Counted from the stretch's first letter, positions 16,525 to 24,586 are shown. The stretch is DNA of 39,400 nt from Caballeronia glathei (GCF_000698595.1 NZ_JFHC01000072.1:1-39400); one strand, 5' to 3'. Numbers and translations are program-made. Notes: generated by a model from the sequence alone, not told the origin.

Positions 16525-17286
16525 TCAGAACTCGCGCATTAGACGGCCGGCGCGATCGCTGCGGTCCTCGTGACCGAGCATGCGCAGAGCATGCCAGTAC
16601 GAGGTCGGGTTAATCGCCAGCACCGGCTTGCCGAGCATCAGTTCGGCGGCGGTCGCCACCGGCGCCATTGCCAGCGCGGTGCCGACCTGCACGATCGCGT
16701 CCGCGTCGTCGCCATTCAATTGCTGAACCGAGGCGGCCAGCGTCGCGCGCGGCACGCGCGCGATGTCGGTCGGCTTCGCGCATTTGAGGCCGAGCAACCG
16801 GACCACGCCGAAGCCGGCTTCCTCGAAGTAGGTCTGCACGATCGCGTCGCCTTCCGGCTGGTGCGGCGTCAACACCGCGATGCGGCGCGCGCCGAACTTG
16901 CGTAGCGCGGCAACCAGCGCTTCGGAGCCGAACGTCACGCGGACTTTCGCCTGCGCTTCAAGTAGCTCGCGAAAGCGCGCGGCGCCTTCGTAGCCGCCTT
17001 GGAACGTCTCGATAGCCACGCCCATGATCAGATGGTCGATCGGCGCGGTCGTCAACTGATCGATTGCGCCGCCGATCCCCTGACGCATCAGCTCGACGTG
17101 CGCCCGATAGGCGGCCGGATCGGCGATGCTGCCGGTCTTCACTGTGACGCGGCCAATGTGGTTGGTGATGCCGTAGGGACGCAGGTCGTCGCACTCTGGC
17201 TGTACGGTGGTGTTCGACGAAGGCACGATCACGCCGATATTGGCGCGGTATCCGGTGGTATCCGACACGATAGGACTCCTTGTCAT
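16525..17286 (-). CDS. Asp/Glu-racemase/arylmalonate-decarboxylase-fold protein without the catalytic cysteines
   Basis: The 253-residue protein belongs to the superfamily of maleate isomerase, arylmalonate decarboxylase and hydantoin racemase. It shows IGVIVPSSNTTVQPECDD near the N-terminus, then MGVAIETFQGG (88-98), IAVLTPHQPEGD, and IVQVGTALAM (199-208). The two catalytic Cys positions of racemases and maleate isomerase (first in the segment after strand 3, second in the ...CT... motif) are V90-A91 and V201-G202 here. The only other cysteines are C32 and C169. It is often annotated maleate isomerase, but that activity is doubtful. I chose the ATG at 17286. It follows the SDR gene by 35 bases. 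Confidence 0.8.
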   Translation of the reverse strand: MTRSPIVSDTTGYRANIGVIVPSSNTTVQPECDDLRPYGITNHIGRVTVKTGSIADPAAYRAHVELMRQGIGGAIDQLTTAPIDHLIMGVAIETFQGGYEGAARFRELLEAQAKVRVTFGSEALVAALRKFGARRIAVLTPHQPEGDAIVQTYFEEAGFGVVRLLGLKCAKPTDIARVPRATLAASVQQLNGDDADAIVQVGTALAMAPVATAAELMLGKPVLAINPTSYWHALRMLGHEDRSDRAGRLMREF

Positions 17287-17321
17287 GTAACTGGAAGTTC
17301 GGGCAACGGGGCGGTGCAGCA

Positions 17322-18122
17322 TTAGCGGGTCGCGCCGCCGTCGATGGTCAACCTGGTGCCGACCAGATTCGGCGCGATGCCGCTGCACAGGAAGACCACG
17401 GTCGCGGCGATCTCGTCGGGCGTGGCGAACCTGCGCGACGGCGTCTTCGCCAGCAGGCGCGCCTCGATCGCCGCTGGTTCGACCTGCTCGCGCGAAGCTG
17501 CCGCGGCGATAATGCCGCGCAGCCGGCCGGTCATCGTCGGCCCGGGGTTCACACAATTCAGGCGCACACCGTCGGCGGCATGGGCGTCGCCAAGCGCCTT
17601 GGTCAATGCAATTAGCGTCGTGTTCGCCATCACGCTTGGCAGCATCGTCGCGTCGGGGCCGAGTGCACTGTTTCCGGCGATCGACACGATATGCCCGGCG
17701 CGGCGCGCGATCATGCCGGGCAGCACCGCGCGCACCAGTCGCACGGTCGCCATGATCTTCAGCGCGAAGCTGTCTTCCCACACTCGGTCGGGCAGCGTCA
17801 GGAACGGACCGGCCGCAGAACTACCGGCGCTATTGATCAGGACGTCAACGGTTTCGCCCCGGCTCTCGAGCGCCGCGAGCACCGCGTCGACGCTGTCCGG
17901 CAAGCTCAGGTCGTGCTCCAGACCAAAGGCCCGCGCCGCGCCGAGTGTTTCGACGGCGGCATTGAGCGCGGCGCGATCCCGCCCGATTAGCGCGACGCGC
18001 GCGCCGACACCGACGAAGGCATGTGCGCACGCAAGCCCGATGCCTTTGCTGCCGCCGCTGATTAGGACAAGCCGGTCCGCGCACGCGTCGGCCCGAAAAA
18101 CCGGGGAGGGCGTGACGCTCAT
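17322..18122 (-). CDS. SDR-family oxidoreductase lacking the YxxxK motif
   Basis: The 266-residue protein has the NAD(P)-binding GGSKGIG at 23-29, NSAG at 97-100 and a Ser at 147 (HIVSIAG). Where YxxxK should follow, the sequence is LGPDATMLPSVMANTTL, so neither the Tyr nor the Lys is in place. A divergent SDR group with this pattern exists; its chemistry is not obvious. The C-terminal cofactor region (DEIAATVVFLCSG, then LTIDGGAT) is normal. The ATG at 18122 overlaps the monooxygenase stop by four bases, so the two are translated together and probably act in sequence. Confidence 0.87.
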   Translation of the reverse strand: MSVTPSPVFRADACADRLVLISGGSKGIGLACAHAFVGVGARVALIGRDRAALNAAVETLGAARAFGLEHDLSLPDSVDAVLAALESRGETVDVLINSAGSSAAGPFLTLPDRVWEDSFALKIMATVRLVRAVLPGMIARRAGHIVSIAGNSALGPDATMLPSVMANTTLIALTKALGDAHAADGVRLNCVNPGPTMTGRLRGIIAAAASREQVEPAAIEARLLAKTPSRRFATPDEIAATVVFLCSGIAPNLVGTRLTIDGGATR

Positions 18123-19321
18123 TGGATCCTCAGCGAGTCATTGAGCATCGTCCACAGCGATGCACGGCGCAGATAGTTCAGATGTGCGTCACGATCGGCG
18201 ACTGTCGCGCGCATCGCCTGCTGGTCTGCGGCGCGGGCCTGAGGCGAACGCTCCTCCATCACCTTCTTGTTATGGATCGACTGCGCCTGCACGTACTGTA
18301 TTGCGGGACCGCGGCGCTGCCGCTCGTAGCGATCGAGCAGCGCATCGGACGCCCCGCCGAGCACGGCGTCGAGCTTCTCGGCGAGATTCACCGCATCATG
18401 AATCCCGCTGTTCAGACCGAGGCCGCCGAGCGGATTGTTGACGTGCGCCGAATCGCCGGCCAGCAACCCGCGGCCTTGCCGGAAGCGCGCGGCGACGCGC
18501 TGGTGAACGTTGTACGTATTGACCTGGGTGACGGTCGCGCCGAGCGCGCACGGCAGGTAGCGACGATATACGCGCGCAACCTCGGCGAGCGCGGCTTCCC
18601 GCTCGGTCGGCAGGTCCTGTTGCAGCGGATAGGTGGTGCGCCAAACGCCTTCGGGACTGTCGCCCGGCACCTTGAAGATCCCGAACCAGCAGTCGACGTC
18701 GGACAGATAGTTGCGCACCTGGAAGCCCATCGATTCGGCAAAGTCGTGCTTGACGGTCACCACGCCGAATTTTTCCTGGAACGTGTAGCCCTCGAATTCG
18801 ATTCCGAGCGACTTGCGCACCAGACTTCGCGCGCCGTCGCAGCCGATGACGTAGCGCGCCTCGCATTGCAGCGGACCGTCGTCGTTGCGCGCATCGAGCA
18901 CGACTCGATCGGCGTGTTCAGTGAAGCGCTCGACGGTGGTCGCGCCGAAGTACCGTACGCGCGGCTCCCTGTCGAGGCGCGGGCGGATTAGGTTGACCAG
19001 CTTGTGCTGTTCGAGCTGGACGGCGAACGGATACGCGCATTCATCGCGCAGCAATCCAAAGTCGTATTCAGCGACCACTTCGCCGGAAACGAAATCGCGC
19101 CACTGGAAGAGATCGGCGCGCAGGCCTTGTGCGAGCACGTCGTCGATGAGGCCCGCCTGGTCCAGCAACGACAGTGTCGACGAGTGAATCGTCGCGGCCC
19201 GATTTTCGGTGGGCACTTGGCGATACGACTCGAACAATGCGACGCGCCAACCCTGGCGCGCCAATGCCAACGTAGTGAACATTCCGACCGGCCCGGCGCC
19301 GATTACCGCAACATCCCACAT
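18119..19321 (-). CDS. FAD-dependent aromatic-type monooxygenase (group A)
   Basis: The 400-residue enzyme belongs to the PheA/TfdB/MhpA class of single-component flavin hydroxylases. Motifs are the FAD Rossmann GAGPVG at 8-13, the DG motif (VIGCDGARSLVRKSLGIEFE) and the GD motif (GLLAGDSAHVNNPLGGLGLN) for the ribityl/pyrophosphate part. The family takes NAD(P)H and oxygen and hydroxylates an aromatic or heteroaromatic acid. It is shorter than MhpA and lacks the thioredoxin-like C-terminal domain. I chose the ATG at 19321, where the conserved N-terminus MWDVAVIG begins. It is the first gene of operon B and probably the first catabolic step. Confidence 0.92.
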   Translation of the reverse strand: MWDVAVIGAGPVGMFTTLALARQGWRVALFESYRQVPTENRAATIHSSTLSLLDQAGLIDDVLAQGLRADLFQWRDFVSGEVVAEYDFGLLRDECAYPFAVQLEQHKLVNLIRPRLDREPRVRYFGATTVERFTEHADRVVLDARNDDGPLQCEARYVIGCDGARSLVRKSLGIEFEGYTFQEKFGVVTVKHDFAESMGFQVRNYLSDVDCWFGIFKVPGDSPEGVWRTTYPLQQDLPTEREAALAEVARVYRRYLPCALGATVTQVNTYNVHQRVAARFRQGRGLLAGDSAHVNNPLGGLGLNSGIHDAVNLAEKLDAVLGGASDALLDRYERQRRGPAIQYVQAQSIHNKKVMEERSPQARAADQQAMRATVADRDAHLNYLRRASLWTMLNDSLRIQ

Positions 19322-19439
19322 GAGTGATTTCCTTAAGGCTCGATTCGTCATTCCGGTTGCCGAGTGCGCAACCGGTCCGATGCGCCGCTTCGATCGCTGC
19401 AAAGGTACCCAAAAAAATATCCTTATACCAGTGGCCAAT

Positions 19440-19472
19440 ATAAATATATTTATGGTCGTTGCAGGTATTCAA
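19440..19472 (-). promoter_or_regulatory. Operon B promoter sharing a 13-mer with operon A
   Basis: On the minus strand TTGAAT (19467-19472) and AATATA (19445-19450) are 16 bases apart. The -10 lies inside a perfect 14-bp palindrome ATAAATATATTTAT (19440-19453). Its first 13 bases are identical to those over the operon A -10 at 13061-13073. This leaves a leader of about 115 bases before the monooxygenase ATG. The TACGATATCGTA palindrome of operon A is not present here. Control by the GntR protein is inferred. Confidence 0.5.
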
Positions 19473-19619
19473 ATATCTGCTAGGGTAAATCCTTAGAACG
19501 GATGTGCCTACCGCGCACCAGGTGAGCGTGACCGATCCAATGGAGAGCACTCAAGTTGGTTAAAAGCGGACAGTTGTTGTGTCAAAGCCAGATTGAAGTC
19601 TCCTGGTACAGGCTAGTTA

Positions 19620-19704
19620 GAGATTTAAGGTCTCAAGGTATGAATCTCTCGTTGAAGCTGGTCATTCCGATGCGCTTCGTCGCCGTCAAGACAGCCCAGC
19701 AGCA
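19620..19704 (+). pseudogene. Scrap of an IS110-family transposase
   Basis: A short frame reads IPMRFVAVKTAQQQ, which matches the MRFVPVK(S/T)xEQQ block of IS110-family transposases. One surplus G upstream separates it from a preceding VEA-like segment. It abuts the 5' break of the flavin monooxygenase at about 19704. The stretch is only about 25 codons, so the assignment is tentative. Confidence 0.45.
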
Positions 19705-20697
19705 GTGGTCACGTCGCTCAACGACTCGGAGGCCGCGAACTTCGGCCAGAACTCGCATCTAGAGCACGACCTGCGCTACGACCGCGCTGACGAGTTCGTC
19801 GAAACCGTCATGGGCCACTGGGACACGTGGGAAGAGGGTGCGCTGATTCTCGACAAGGAAAGCGGACGCTTCGCGGACCCCTCGAAGGTGCATCGTCTGG
19901 ATCACGACGGGCGCTTCTTCAAGTCGCGCGGACCGTTCACGGTGCCGCGCTCGCAGCAGGGCCATCCGGTGCTGATCCAGGCGGGGCAGAGCGGGCGCGG
20001 GCAGCAGTTCGCCTCGCGCTGGGCGGACCTCATCTTCGTCGTCTATCCGAATCTCGCGGTGGGCAAGAAGCAGTACGCCCAGATGAAGCAGGCGCTCGCC
20101 GACGCGGGCCGCAACCCCGACGACGTGAAGATCTCGACCGCGTGCTACACGATCGTCGCCGAGTCGGACGAGATTGCGCAGAAGGAGCGCGAATATATCG
20201 ATTCGCTCGCTAAGCCGATCGATTCGCTCGCGCTGCTATGCGAAGTGCTCAACACGGACTTCTCGAAGCGCGGCTACGATGATCCGTTCAGCGATGCCGA
20301 GATGGCGGCGATCTCCGGCTGGACCGGTTTCCGCGACCGCGTCGTGACGTCATCGGGCAAGAAAAATCCTTCGGTGCGTGATTTCGTGGATTTTTCCAAG
20401 CGCGCCCGCATCGAGGAGTTTCCGGTGTTCTGCGGCACGCCGAAGACCGTGGCCGATCAGATGGAGCAATGGTTCGTCGAAGGCGGCGTCGATGGCTTCG
20501 TGATCGCGCCGACGCACGTGCCCGGCGCGTATGAGGATTTCGTGCGCATGGTAGTCCCCGAACTGCAGAGGCGCGGGCTGTTCCGCAAGGACTATCAGGG
20601 TGCGACGCTGCGCGAGAACCTCGGACTTCCGATTCCGCAATCGAGCGACTGGCGCAAGCAGGCATTTCCTAAAACGTCGAACATCAAGGTGGCCTGA
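19705..20697 (+). pseudogene. 5'-truncated NtaA/SnaA/DszA-type FMN-dependent monooxygenase
   Basis: The remaining ~330 residues match the C-terminal three quarters of luciferase-like monooxygenases of the NtaA group. They begin inside the conserved block usually read as WNVVTS..D.EAANFG (here VTSLNDSEAANFGQNS). They continue with YDRADEFVETVMGHWDTWEE, FFKSRGPFTVPRSQQGHPVL, IQAGQSGRG and FASRWADLIF, and end with FCGTPKTVADQMEQW and DGFVIAPTHVPG. About 110-130 N-terminal residues, including part of the barrel, are missing, and an IS110 scrap lies at the break. A GTG at 19705 could start a peptide but not a working enzyme. The gene runs opposite to operon B and may once have served it. Confidence 0.85.
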
Positions 20698-20909
20698 GAC
20701 CGCTGTGTGAGGGGCAGTCGCGTTGCGGATGCCCGTTTCTTTCGAGCCGGTTGTACAGAACGTGCCACAAAGAGTGAGACACGGTCGAGGACTCAGCTGC
20801 AAAGCACGCGACTCAAATAATCAAACATACGTCATTGACAGACTTTACATCAACTAATGTGTCCCCGTTTTCAACCTCACCCCAGAACGACCTGCGCAAA
20901 ACCGTGCAC
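20698..20909. other. Intergenic stretch before the toxin-antitoxin pair
   Basis: No gene or hairpin is evident. The GC content falls in 20815-20870 (CAAATAATCAAACATACG and following), which may mark a junction. Confidence 0.35.
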
Positions 20910-20944
20910 TTGCAAAAGCGGATGGAGTGCGTATGATGTAGCAC
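20910..20944 (+). promoter_or_regulatory. Promoter and operator candidate of the toxin-antitoxin pair
   Basis: TTGCAA (20910-20915) and TATGAT (20932-20937) are 16 bases apart. An inverted repeat GTGC-N10-GCAC (20927-20944) overlaps the -10. RHH antitoxins usually repress their own promoter, so this is a plausible operator. Confidence 0.5.
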
Positions 20945-20969
20945 AGTTGTGACACTTCAAGAGGTCGAG

Positions 20970-21254
20970 ATGTCTACCACTACGCTGCGTCTACCGCCGG
21001 ACCTTCGCGACCGCGTCTCAAAACTCGCGGAAGAGTCCGGGACGACGGCGCACAGCTTCATGTTGGAAGCGATCGCGGAAAGAGTTGCCAACGAGGAATT
21101 GCGGCGCGGATTTCTCAACGACGGCAACGCCCGATTGGCGAGCATGCTGGAAACAGGCATCGGAATTGAGTGGACCGACATGCGTGAATATCTTCGCGGA
21201 CGGGCTGCCGGAAGTGGGCCCGTACCGCCGAAGGTCAAAAAATGGCGCGATTGA
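20970..21254 (+). CDS. Ribbon-helix-helix antitoxin
   Basis: The 94-residue protein begins MSTTTLRLPPDLRDRVSKLA, a classic RHH/CopG DNA-binding strand plus helix, and continues EESGTTAHSFMLEAIAERVA. The C-terminal part (IGIEWTDMREYLRGRAAG, VKKWRD) would wrap the toxin. I chose the ATG at 20970 with GAGG seven bases upstream. Its stop overlaps the toxin gene by 13 bases. It neutralises the ParE-like toxin and probably represses the promoter. Confidence 0.85.
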   Translation: MSTTTLRLPPDLRDRVSKLAEESGTTAHSFMLEAIAERVANEELRRGFLNDGNARLASMLETGIGIEWTDMREYLRGRAAGSGPVPPKVKKWRD

Positions 21255-21562
21255 TTCTGGCGCCAGAGATTCGCGAGGATTTCGATCGAATTTTTGATTT
21301 TCTCTTCGAGCACACCCCTGACCAAGCGACCCAACGAATTGACGATATCGTGTGCGCGCTCGACATATTGCAGTCGAGTCCACTGATCGGACGGCCAGCT
21401 GAAAGCCTTCGCGGAATGCGCGAGCTGGTCATATCGAACGGTGCCCGCGGTTACCTGGCACTGTATCGGTTTGTGCCTGAGTTGGACACCGTGTTTGTTA
21501 CGGCCATTCGCAGTCAACGGGAGTTGCGCTATCGGCGCAGCCATGATGACCGCTCTGCTTGA
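21242..21562 (+). CDS. ParE/RelE-superfamily toxin
   Basis: The 106-residue protein shows the ParE pattern: LAPEIREDFDRIFDFLFEHT, then IDDIVCALDILQSSPLIGRP, then RELVISNGARGYLALYRFV and FVTAIRSQRELRYRRS. ParE toxins act on DNA gyrase, RelE toxins on ribosome-bound mRNA; the long N-terminal helix pair and the RELVI block favour ParE. The reading frame is intact and overlaps the antitoxin gene by 13 bases. The pair sits between broken genes and may stabilise the region. Confidence 0.85.
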   Translation: MARLILAPEIREDFDRIFDFLFEHTPDQATQRIDDIVCALDILQSSPLIGRPAESLRGMRELVISNGARGYLALYRFVPELDTVFVTAIRSQRELRYRRSHDDRSA

Positions 21563-21764
21563 ACGCGGTACGCCACGAGAGCCTATCGAACGGGATAGTG
21601 CTTGCTGCATCTGACTGCATGAAACTGACGGGCGCGCTCGCTCGCCGAAATGCGCATCATGTCGGCGCCCGTACTTCGGAAATGGAGAAGGTGTCCGCCG
21701 CCGACGCCAATTGACATAATGATAATTAGCGTAGTTTTGACACGTAGCGGCTAAGTTGTAATCT

Positions 21765-22261
21765 ATGGTCGTTCCTCGGTCCATCGCAAGCTCAAGCCGT
21801 GGCGCGCGGCGCAACGACTCGAGTTGACCAGCCGACAGATCCGTCGGCTGGTCGAGCGACTGCGCGAACACGGAGCGCAAGGTCTCGTGTCGCGTCGGCG
21901 CTCGAAGCCCGGCAACAACCGACTGAACGCGGTGACGGCCGAGCGGGCACGCTCGATCATTCGCGAGCGTTATGCTGACTTTGGGCCGACGCTGGCGCGC
22001 GAGAAGCTGTACGAGTGCCACGGCATTCGGCTGGCCAAGGAAACGGTGCGCCGGCTGATGACCGACGCCGGGCCGTGGGTGCCGCGTCGACAGCGGCCAC
22101 CGAAGGTTTACCAGCCACGCGCACGCCGCGCCTGCCTGAGTGAACTGACCCAGATTGACGGCAGCGAGCATGCGTGGTTCGAGGACCGGGCGCCGCAATG
22201 CATGTTGCTGGTGTACGTCGATGACGCGAGGCATCGTTCGCGCCGCTCTTATCGAGCGTGA
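21765..22261 (+). pseudogene. ISNCY-type transposase fragment
   Basis: The frame gives KLKPWRAAQRLELTSRQIRR, then LVERLREHGAQGLVSRRRSK, RLMTDAGPWVPRRQ and ELTQIDGSEHAWFEDRAPQC, then MLLVYVDDA: the N-terminal helix-turn-helix and the first catalytic Asp of the ISNCY/IS1202-like rve transposase. After VYVDDA (about 22230) the match stops and the frame ends 10 residues later. The first ~20 residues of the family and the C-terminal two thirds are missing. Upstream, 21715-21755 is AT-rich with two TTGACA-like copies and may be the element's left end. Confidence 0.75.
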
Positions 22262-22323
22262 TGCTTTTCCTGTTCACTCACCGCTGCTCTGTTTCTGTCG
22301 CCGCTTTTTTCTGACGCGGTTAA

Positions 22324-23787
22324 TTATCGCGAAAGCTGCGCCACCGCAGCCGCATCGGGCGCGCTCCAACCGCCGCCCAGCGCACGGAACGAAGCGATCG
22401 CCGCGCTGGCCGATTCGACCTGTGCCTGCGCGCGGACATCGCGCGTTTGCAGCAGGCTGCTGTCCGCGTTGAGCACCTCGATCAGGCTGACCGTTCCGCC
22501 CTGATACGCGGCCAACGAAGCGTCGCGTGCACGGCTCAACGCCGCCTCGCCACCGGCCAGAATCTTTTCTTGTGCTTCGCGCTTGTTCCATGCGGAGAAC
22601 GCATCCTCGACATCCTGCGACGCGCGCAGCACCGCGAGACGATAAGCGGCAAGCGCTTCAGCGTTCGCGCCTTTGGCAGCAGCGATTTCCGCATCGACCC
22701 GGCCGAAATCGAACAGCCGCCAACGCAACCCGAAGATCCCTTGTGCCTGGCTCGCACCGTTGCCGAACCATGTTCCAGCGGTGGTGGTCGCCGACCCCAC
22801 CAGCGCGGCCAGCGAAACTTTCGGGAAGTACTCGGACACGGCGACGCCGACCCGCGCATTCGATGCCGCCAGCCGCCGCTCCGCGACGATCAGGTCGGGC
22901 CGGCGCCGCAGCAGCTCGGCGGGCGAACCGGCGGCGGCGAGCCCGGGAGCAGCCGGAATCGGCGCTTCTGCTTCGAGCTCCGCGCGATGCGTGCCGGGCT
23001 GTGCGCCGAGCAGCACGTCAAGCGCATTCATCGCAGCTTCGAGGCTCGTTTCCAGCACCGGCACGTTCGCGGCGAATTGCGCGACCGCCCCTTCAGCCTG
23101 CTTCATCTGCAGCTCGGCGGCGAGCCCCTTGTCGAACTGCAGCTTGACGATATCGGCGAGACGCTGGCTGGTCTGGACCTGCTGCTGGGCGATCGCGAGC
23201 CGGCTTTGCAGCCCGCGAATCGCGACGTAGGTGTCGGCAGTTTGCGCGGCAACCGCGAGACGGGCGGCGCTCACGCCGGCCTGCGACGCCTGATATTCGG
23301 CCTGCGCCGCCTCGCGAGCGCGCCGCACGCCGCCGAACACGTCGATCTCCCAACTGGCGACGAAATTCGCTTCATAGTATTCGCCGTTCCGATCGTAGTC
23401 GGGTACCTCGTTCAGCAACCGCCCTAGCGGCGTCTTCAGCGATTGATGGTTGTAGGCCGCCGCCGCCGTGACCGAGCCCGACGGCAGCAAGCCTGCGGTT
23501 GCATAGCGCAGCGACGCGCGCGACTGCGTCACCCGCGCCTGAGCCGCGGCAAGATCCAGATTCTGCTCGAGCGCAAGCGCGACATAGCGGGCCAGTTGCG
23601 GATCGCCGAAGCCGGTCCACCATTGCGCGAGATCGGCCGTCTGCGTCGCGCCGCGCTGCTCGATTGCCGACTGACCGATGAAGCGGTCCGGCATCGCTGC
23701 GTCGGGGCGCACATAGTCCGGCCCGACCGCGCAGCCTGCCAACACGGCAGCAGCGAGCAAAGAAAAATACCGTTTGGCAGCAGCCAT
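22324..23787 (-). CDS. RND efflux outer-membrane lipoprotein, NodT family
   Basis: The 487-residue OprM/NodT-type channel has a lipoprotein signal with lipobox LAGC (C19), then AVGPDYVRP, the usual NodT start. It has two OEP repeats, visible as LARYVALALEQNLDLAAAQA and PAELLRRRPDLIVAERRLAA, the latter with the family's RRPDL motif. It forms the trimeric outer-membrane duct for the adaptor and pump encoded across the divergent TetR gene. GAGG lies nine bases before the ATG. Its promoter overlaps a TetR operator candidate. Confidence 0.94.
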   Translation of the reverse strand: MAAAKRYFSLLAAAVLAGCAVGPDYVRPDAAMPDRFIGQSAIEQRGATQTADLAQWWTGFGDPQLARYVALALEQNLDLAAAQARVTQSRASLRYATAGLLPSGSVTAAAAYNHQSLKTPLGRLLNEVPDYDRNGEYYEANFVASWEIDVFGGVRRAREAAQAEYQASQAGVSAARLAVAAQTADTYVAIRGLQSRLAIAQQQVQTSQRLADIVKLQFDKGLAAELQMKQAEGAVAQFAANVPVLETSLEAAMNALDVLLGAQPGTHRAELEAEAPIPAAPGLAAAGSPAELLRRRPDLIVAERRLAASNARVGVAVSEYFPKVSLAALVGSATTTAGTWFGNGASQAQGIFGLRWRLFDFGRVDAEIAAAKGANAEALAAYRLAVLRASQDVEDAFSAWNKREAQEKILAGGEAALSRARDASLAAYQGGTVSLIEVLNADSSLLQTRDVRAQAQVESASAAIASFRALGGGWSAPDAAAVAQLSR

Positions 23788-23825
23788 GCAAGCGCCTCAA
23801 AATAAGCAAAACTTCCGTTGGTGTT

Positions 23826-23859
23826 GTGACTATTGTATAATTTGGTCACGCGTTGTCAA
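23826..23859 (-). promoter_or_regulatory. Promoter of the outer-membrane channel gene with TetR operator copy 1
   Basis: On the minus strand TTGACA (23854-23859) and TACAAT (23832-23837) are 16 bases apart. The inverted repeat GTGAC-N14-GTCAC (23826-23849) covers the -10 and spacer. A near-identical 24-bp site lies at 24522-24545. TetR proteins bind such dyads and block both flanking promoters. Confidence 0.7.
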
Positions 23860-23885
23860 CATGTGACTTTCGAGGCAACCACAAC

Positions 23886-24503
23886 ATGAATGACAGCATT
23901 CAGGCACCGAGCGGGCAGCGCGGCCCGCAGGAACACAGCATTCGCCACCAGATCATCGAAGCCGCTGGTGAGCACTTCAGCCACTACGGCTACGGCAAGA
24001 CGACAGTGTCGGACCTCGCGAAGGCGATCGGCTTTTCGAAGGCGTACATCTACAAGTTCTTCGACTCCAAGCAGGCCATCGGCGAAGCGATCTGCGCGCA
24101 AAATCTCGCCACGATGATGGCGAAGGTGGATCACAACGTGGCCGGTGGCAGCAGTGCCACGGAGCGGCTGCGGCGCCTGTTCGACACGCTTACCGCGGCC
24201 ACCGTCGAGCAGTTTTTCGAAGACCGCAGGCTGTACGACATCACCGCCTATTCCGTCGCCGAGAAATGGCCGTCTTCGCGCGACCACGACGAACGGCTGA
24301 AGGCATTGCTCGAAGAAATTGTGCGAATGGGGCGCGAAAGCGGCGAATTCGAGCGCAAGACGCCGATCGACGAACTGGTGCGGGCGATCCTGCTCGCGAT
24401 GCAGCCTTTCACCAATCCGCTGCTGCTGCAGTACAACCTGGATCTGCTGCCGCATGGTCCGCGCGAAATCGTCAACCTGATTCTGCGGAGCCTCGTGCCC
24501 TGA
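23886..24503 (+). CDS. TetR-family repressor of the efflux genes
   Basis: The 205-residue regulator has a TetR_N helix-turn-helix (AAGEHFSHYGYGKTTVSDLA, KAIGFSKAYIYKFFDSKQAI) and a variable C-terminal ligand domain. I chose the ATG at 23886, 99 bases from the divergent channel gene start; upstream frame extension would cross the operator. It lies between the channel gene (leftward) and the adaptor/pump genes (rightward), with a matching operator candidate on each side of it. Local repression relieved by an efflux substrate is the likely mode. Confidence 0.9.
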   Translation: MNDSIQAPSGQRGPQEHSIRHQIIEAAGEHFSHYGYGKTTVSDLAKAIGFSKAYIYKFFDSKQAIGEAICAQNLATMMAKVDHNVAGGSSATERLRRLFDTLTAATVEQFFEDRRLYDITAYSVAEKWPSSRDHDERLKALLEEIVRMGRESGEFERKTPIDELVRAILLAMQPFTNPLLLQYNLDLLPHGPREIVNLILRSLVP

Positions 24504-24521
24504 GTTTCGATGCAGCGATTT

Positions 24522-24557
24522 GTGACTATTGACATATTTGGTCACTCATAGAAAAAT
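24522..24557 (+). promoter_or_regulatory. Adaptor/pump promoter with TetR operator copy 2
   Basis: The inverted repeat GTGAC-N14-GTCAC (24522-24545) shares its first ten bases (GTGACTATTG) and last nine (TTTGGTCAC) with copy 1. A TTGACA -35 (24529-24534) lies inside it, with a weak AT-rich -10 (24551-24557). The adaptor ATG at 24587 follows with GAGAGG upstream. Confidence 0.65.
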
Positions 24558-24586
24558 ACGCCTCTCACTGATCCGGAGAGGTGTAA

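Noticed and set aside
16525..19321. Nicotinate (nic) or maleate pathway for operon B
   Set aside because: The isomerase-like protein lacks both catalytic cysteines, and there is no NicX-like dioxygenase or NicD-like deformylase.
20957..22234. Leftward open frame of 425 codons across the toxin-antitoxin pair and ISNCY fragment
   Set aside because: It lies antisense to three recognised coding segments of different origin and has no motif of its own.
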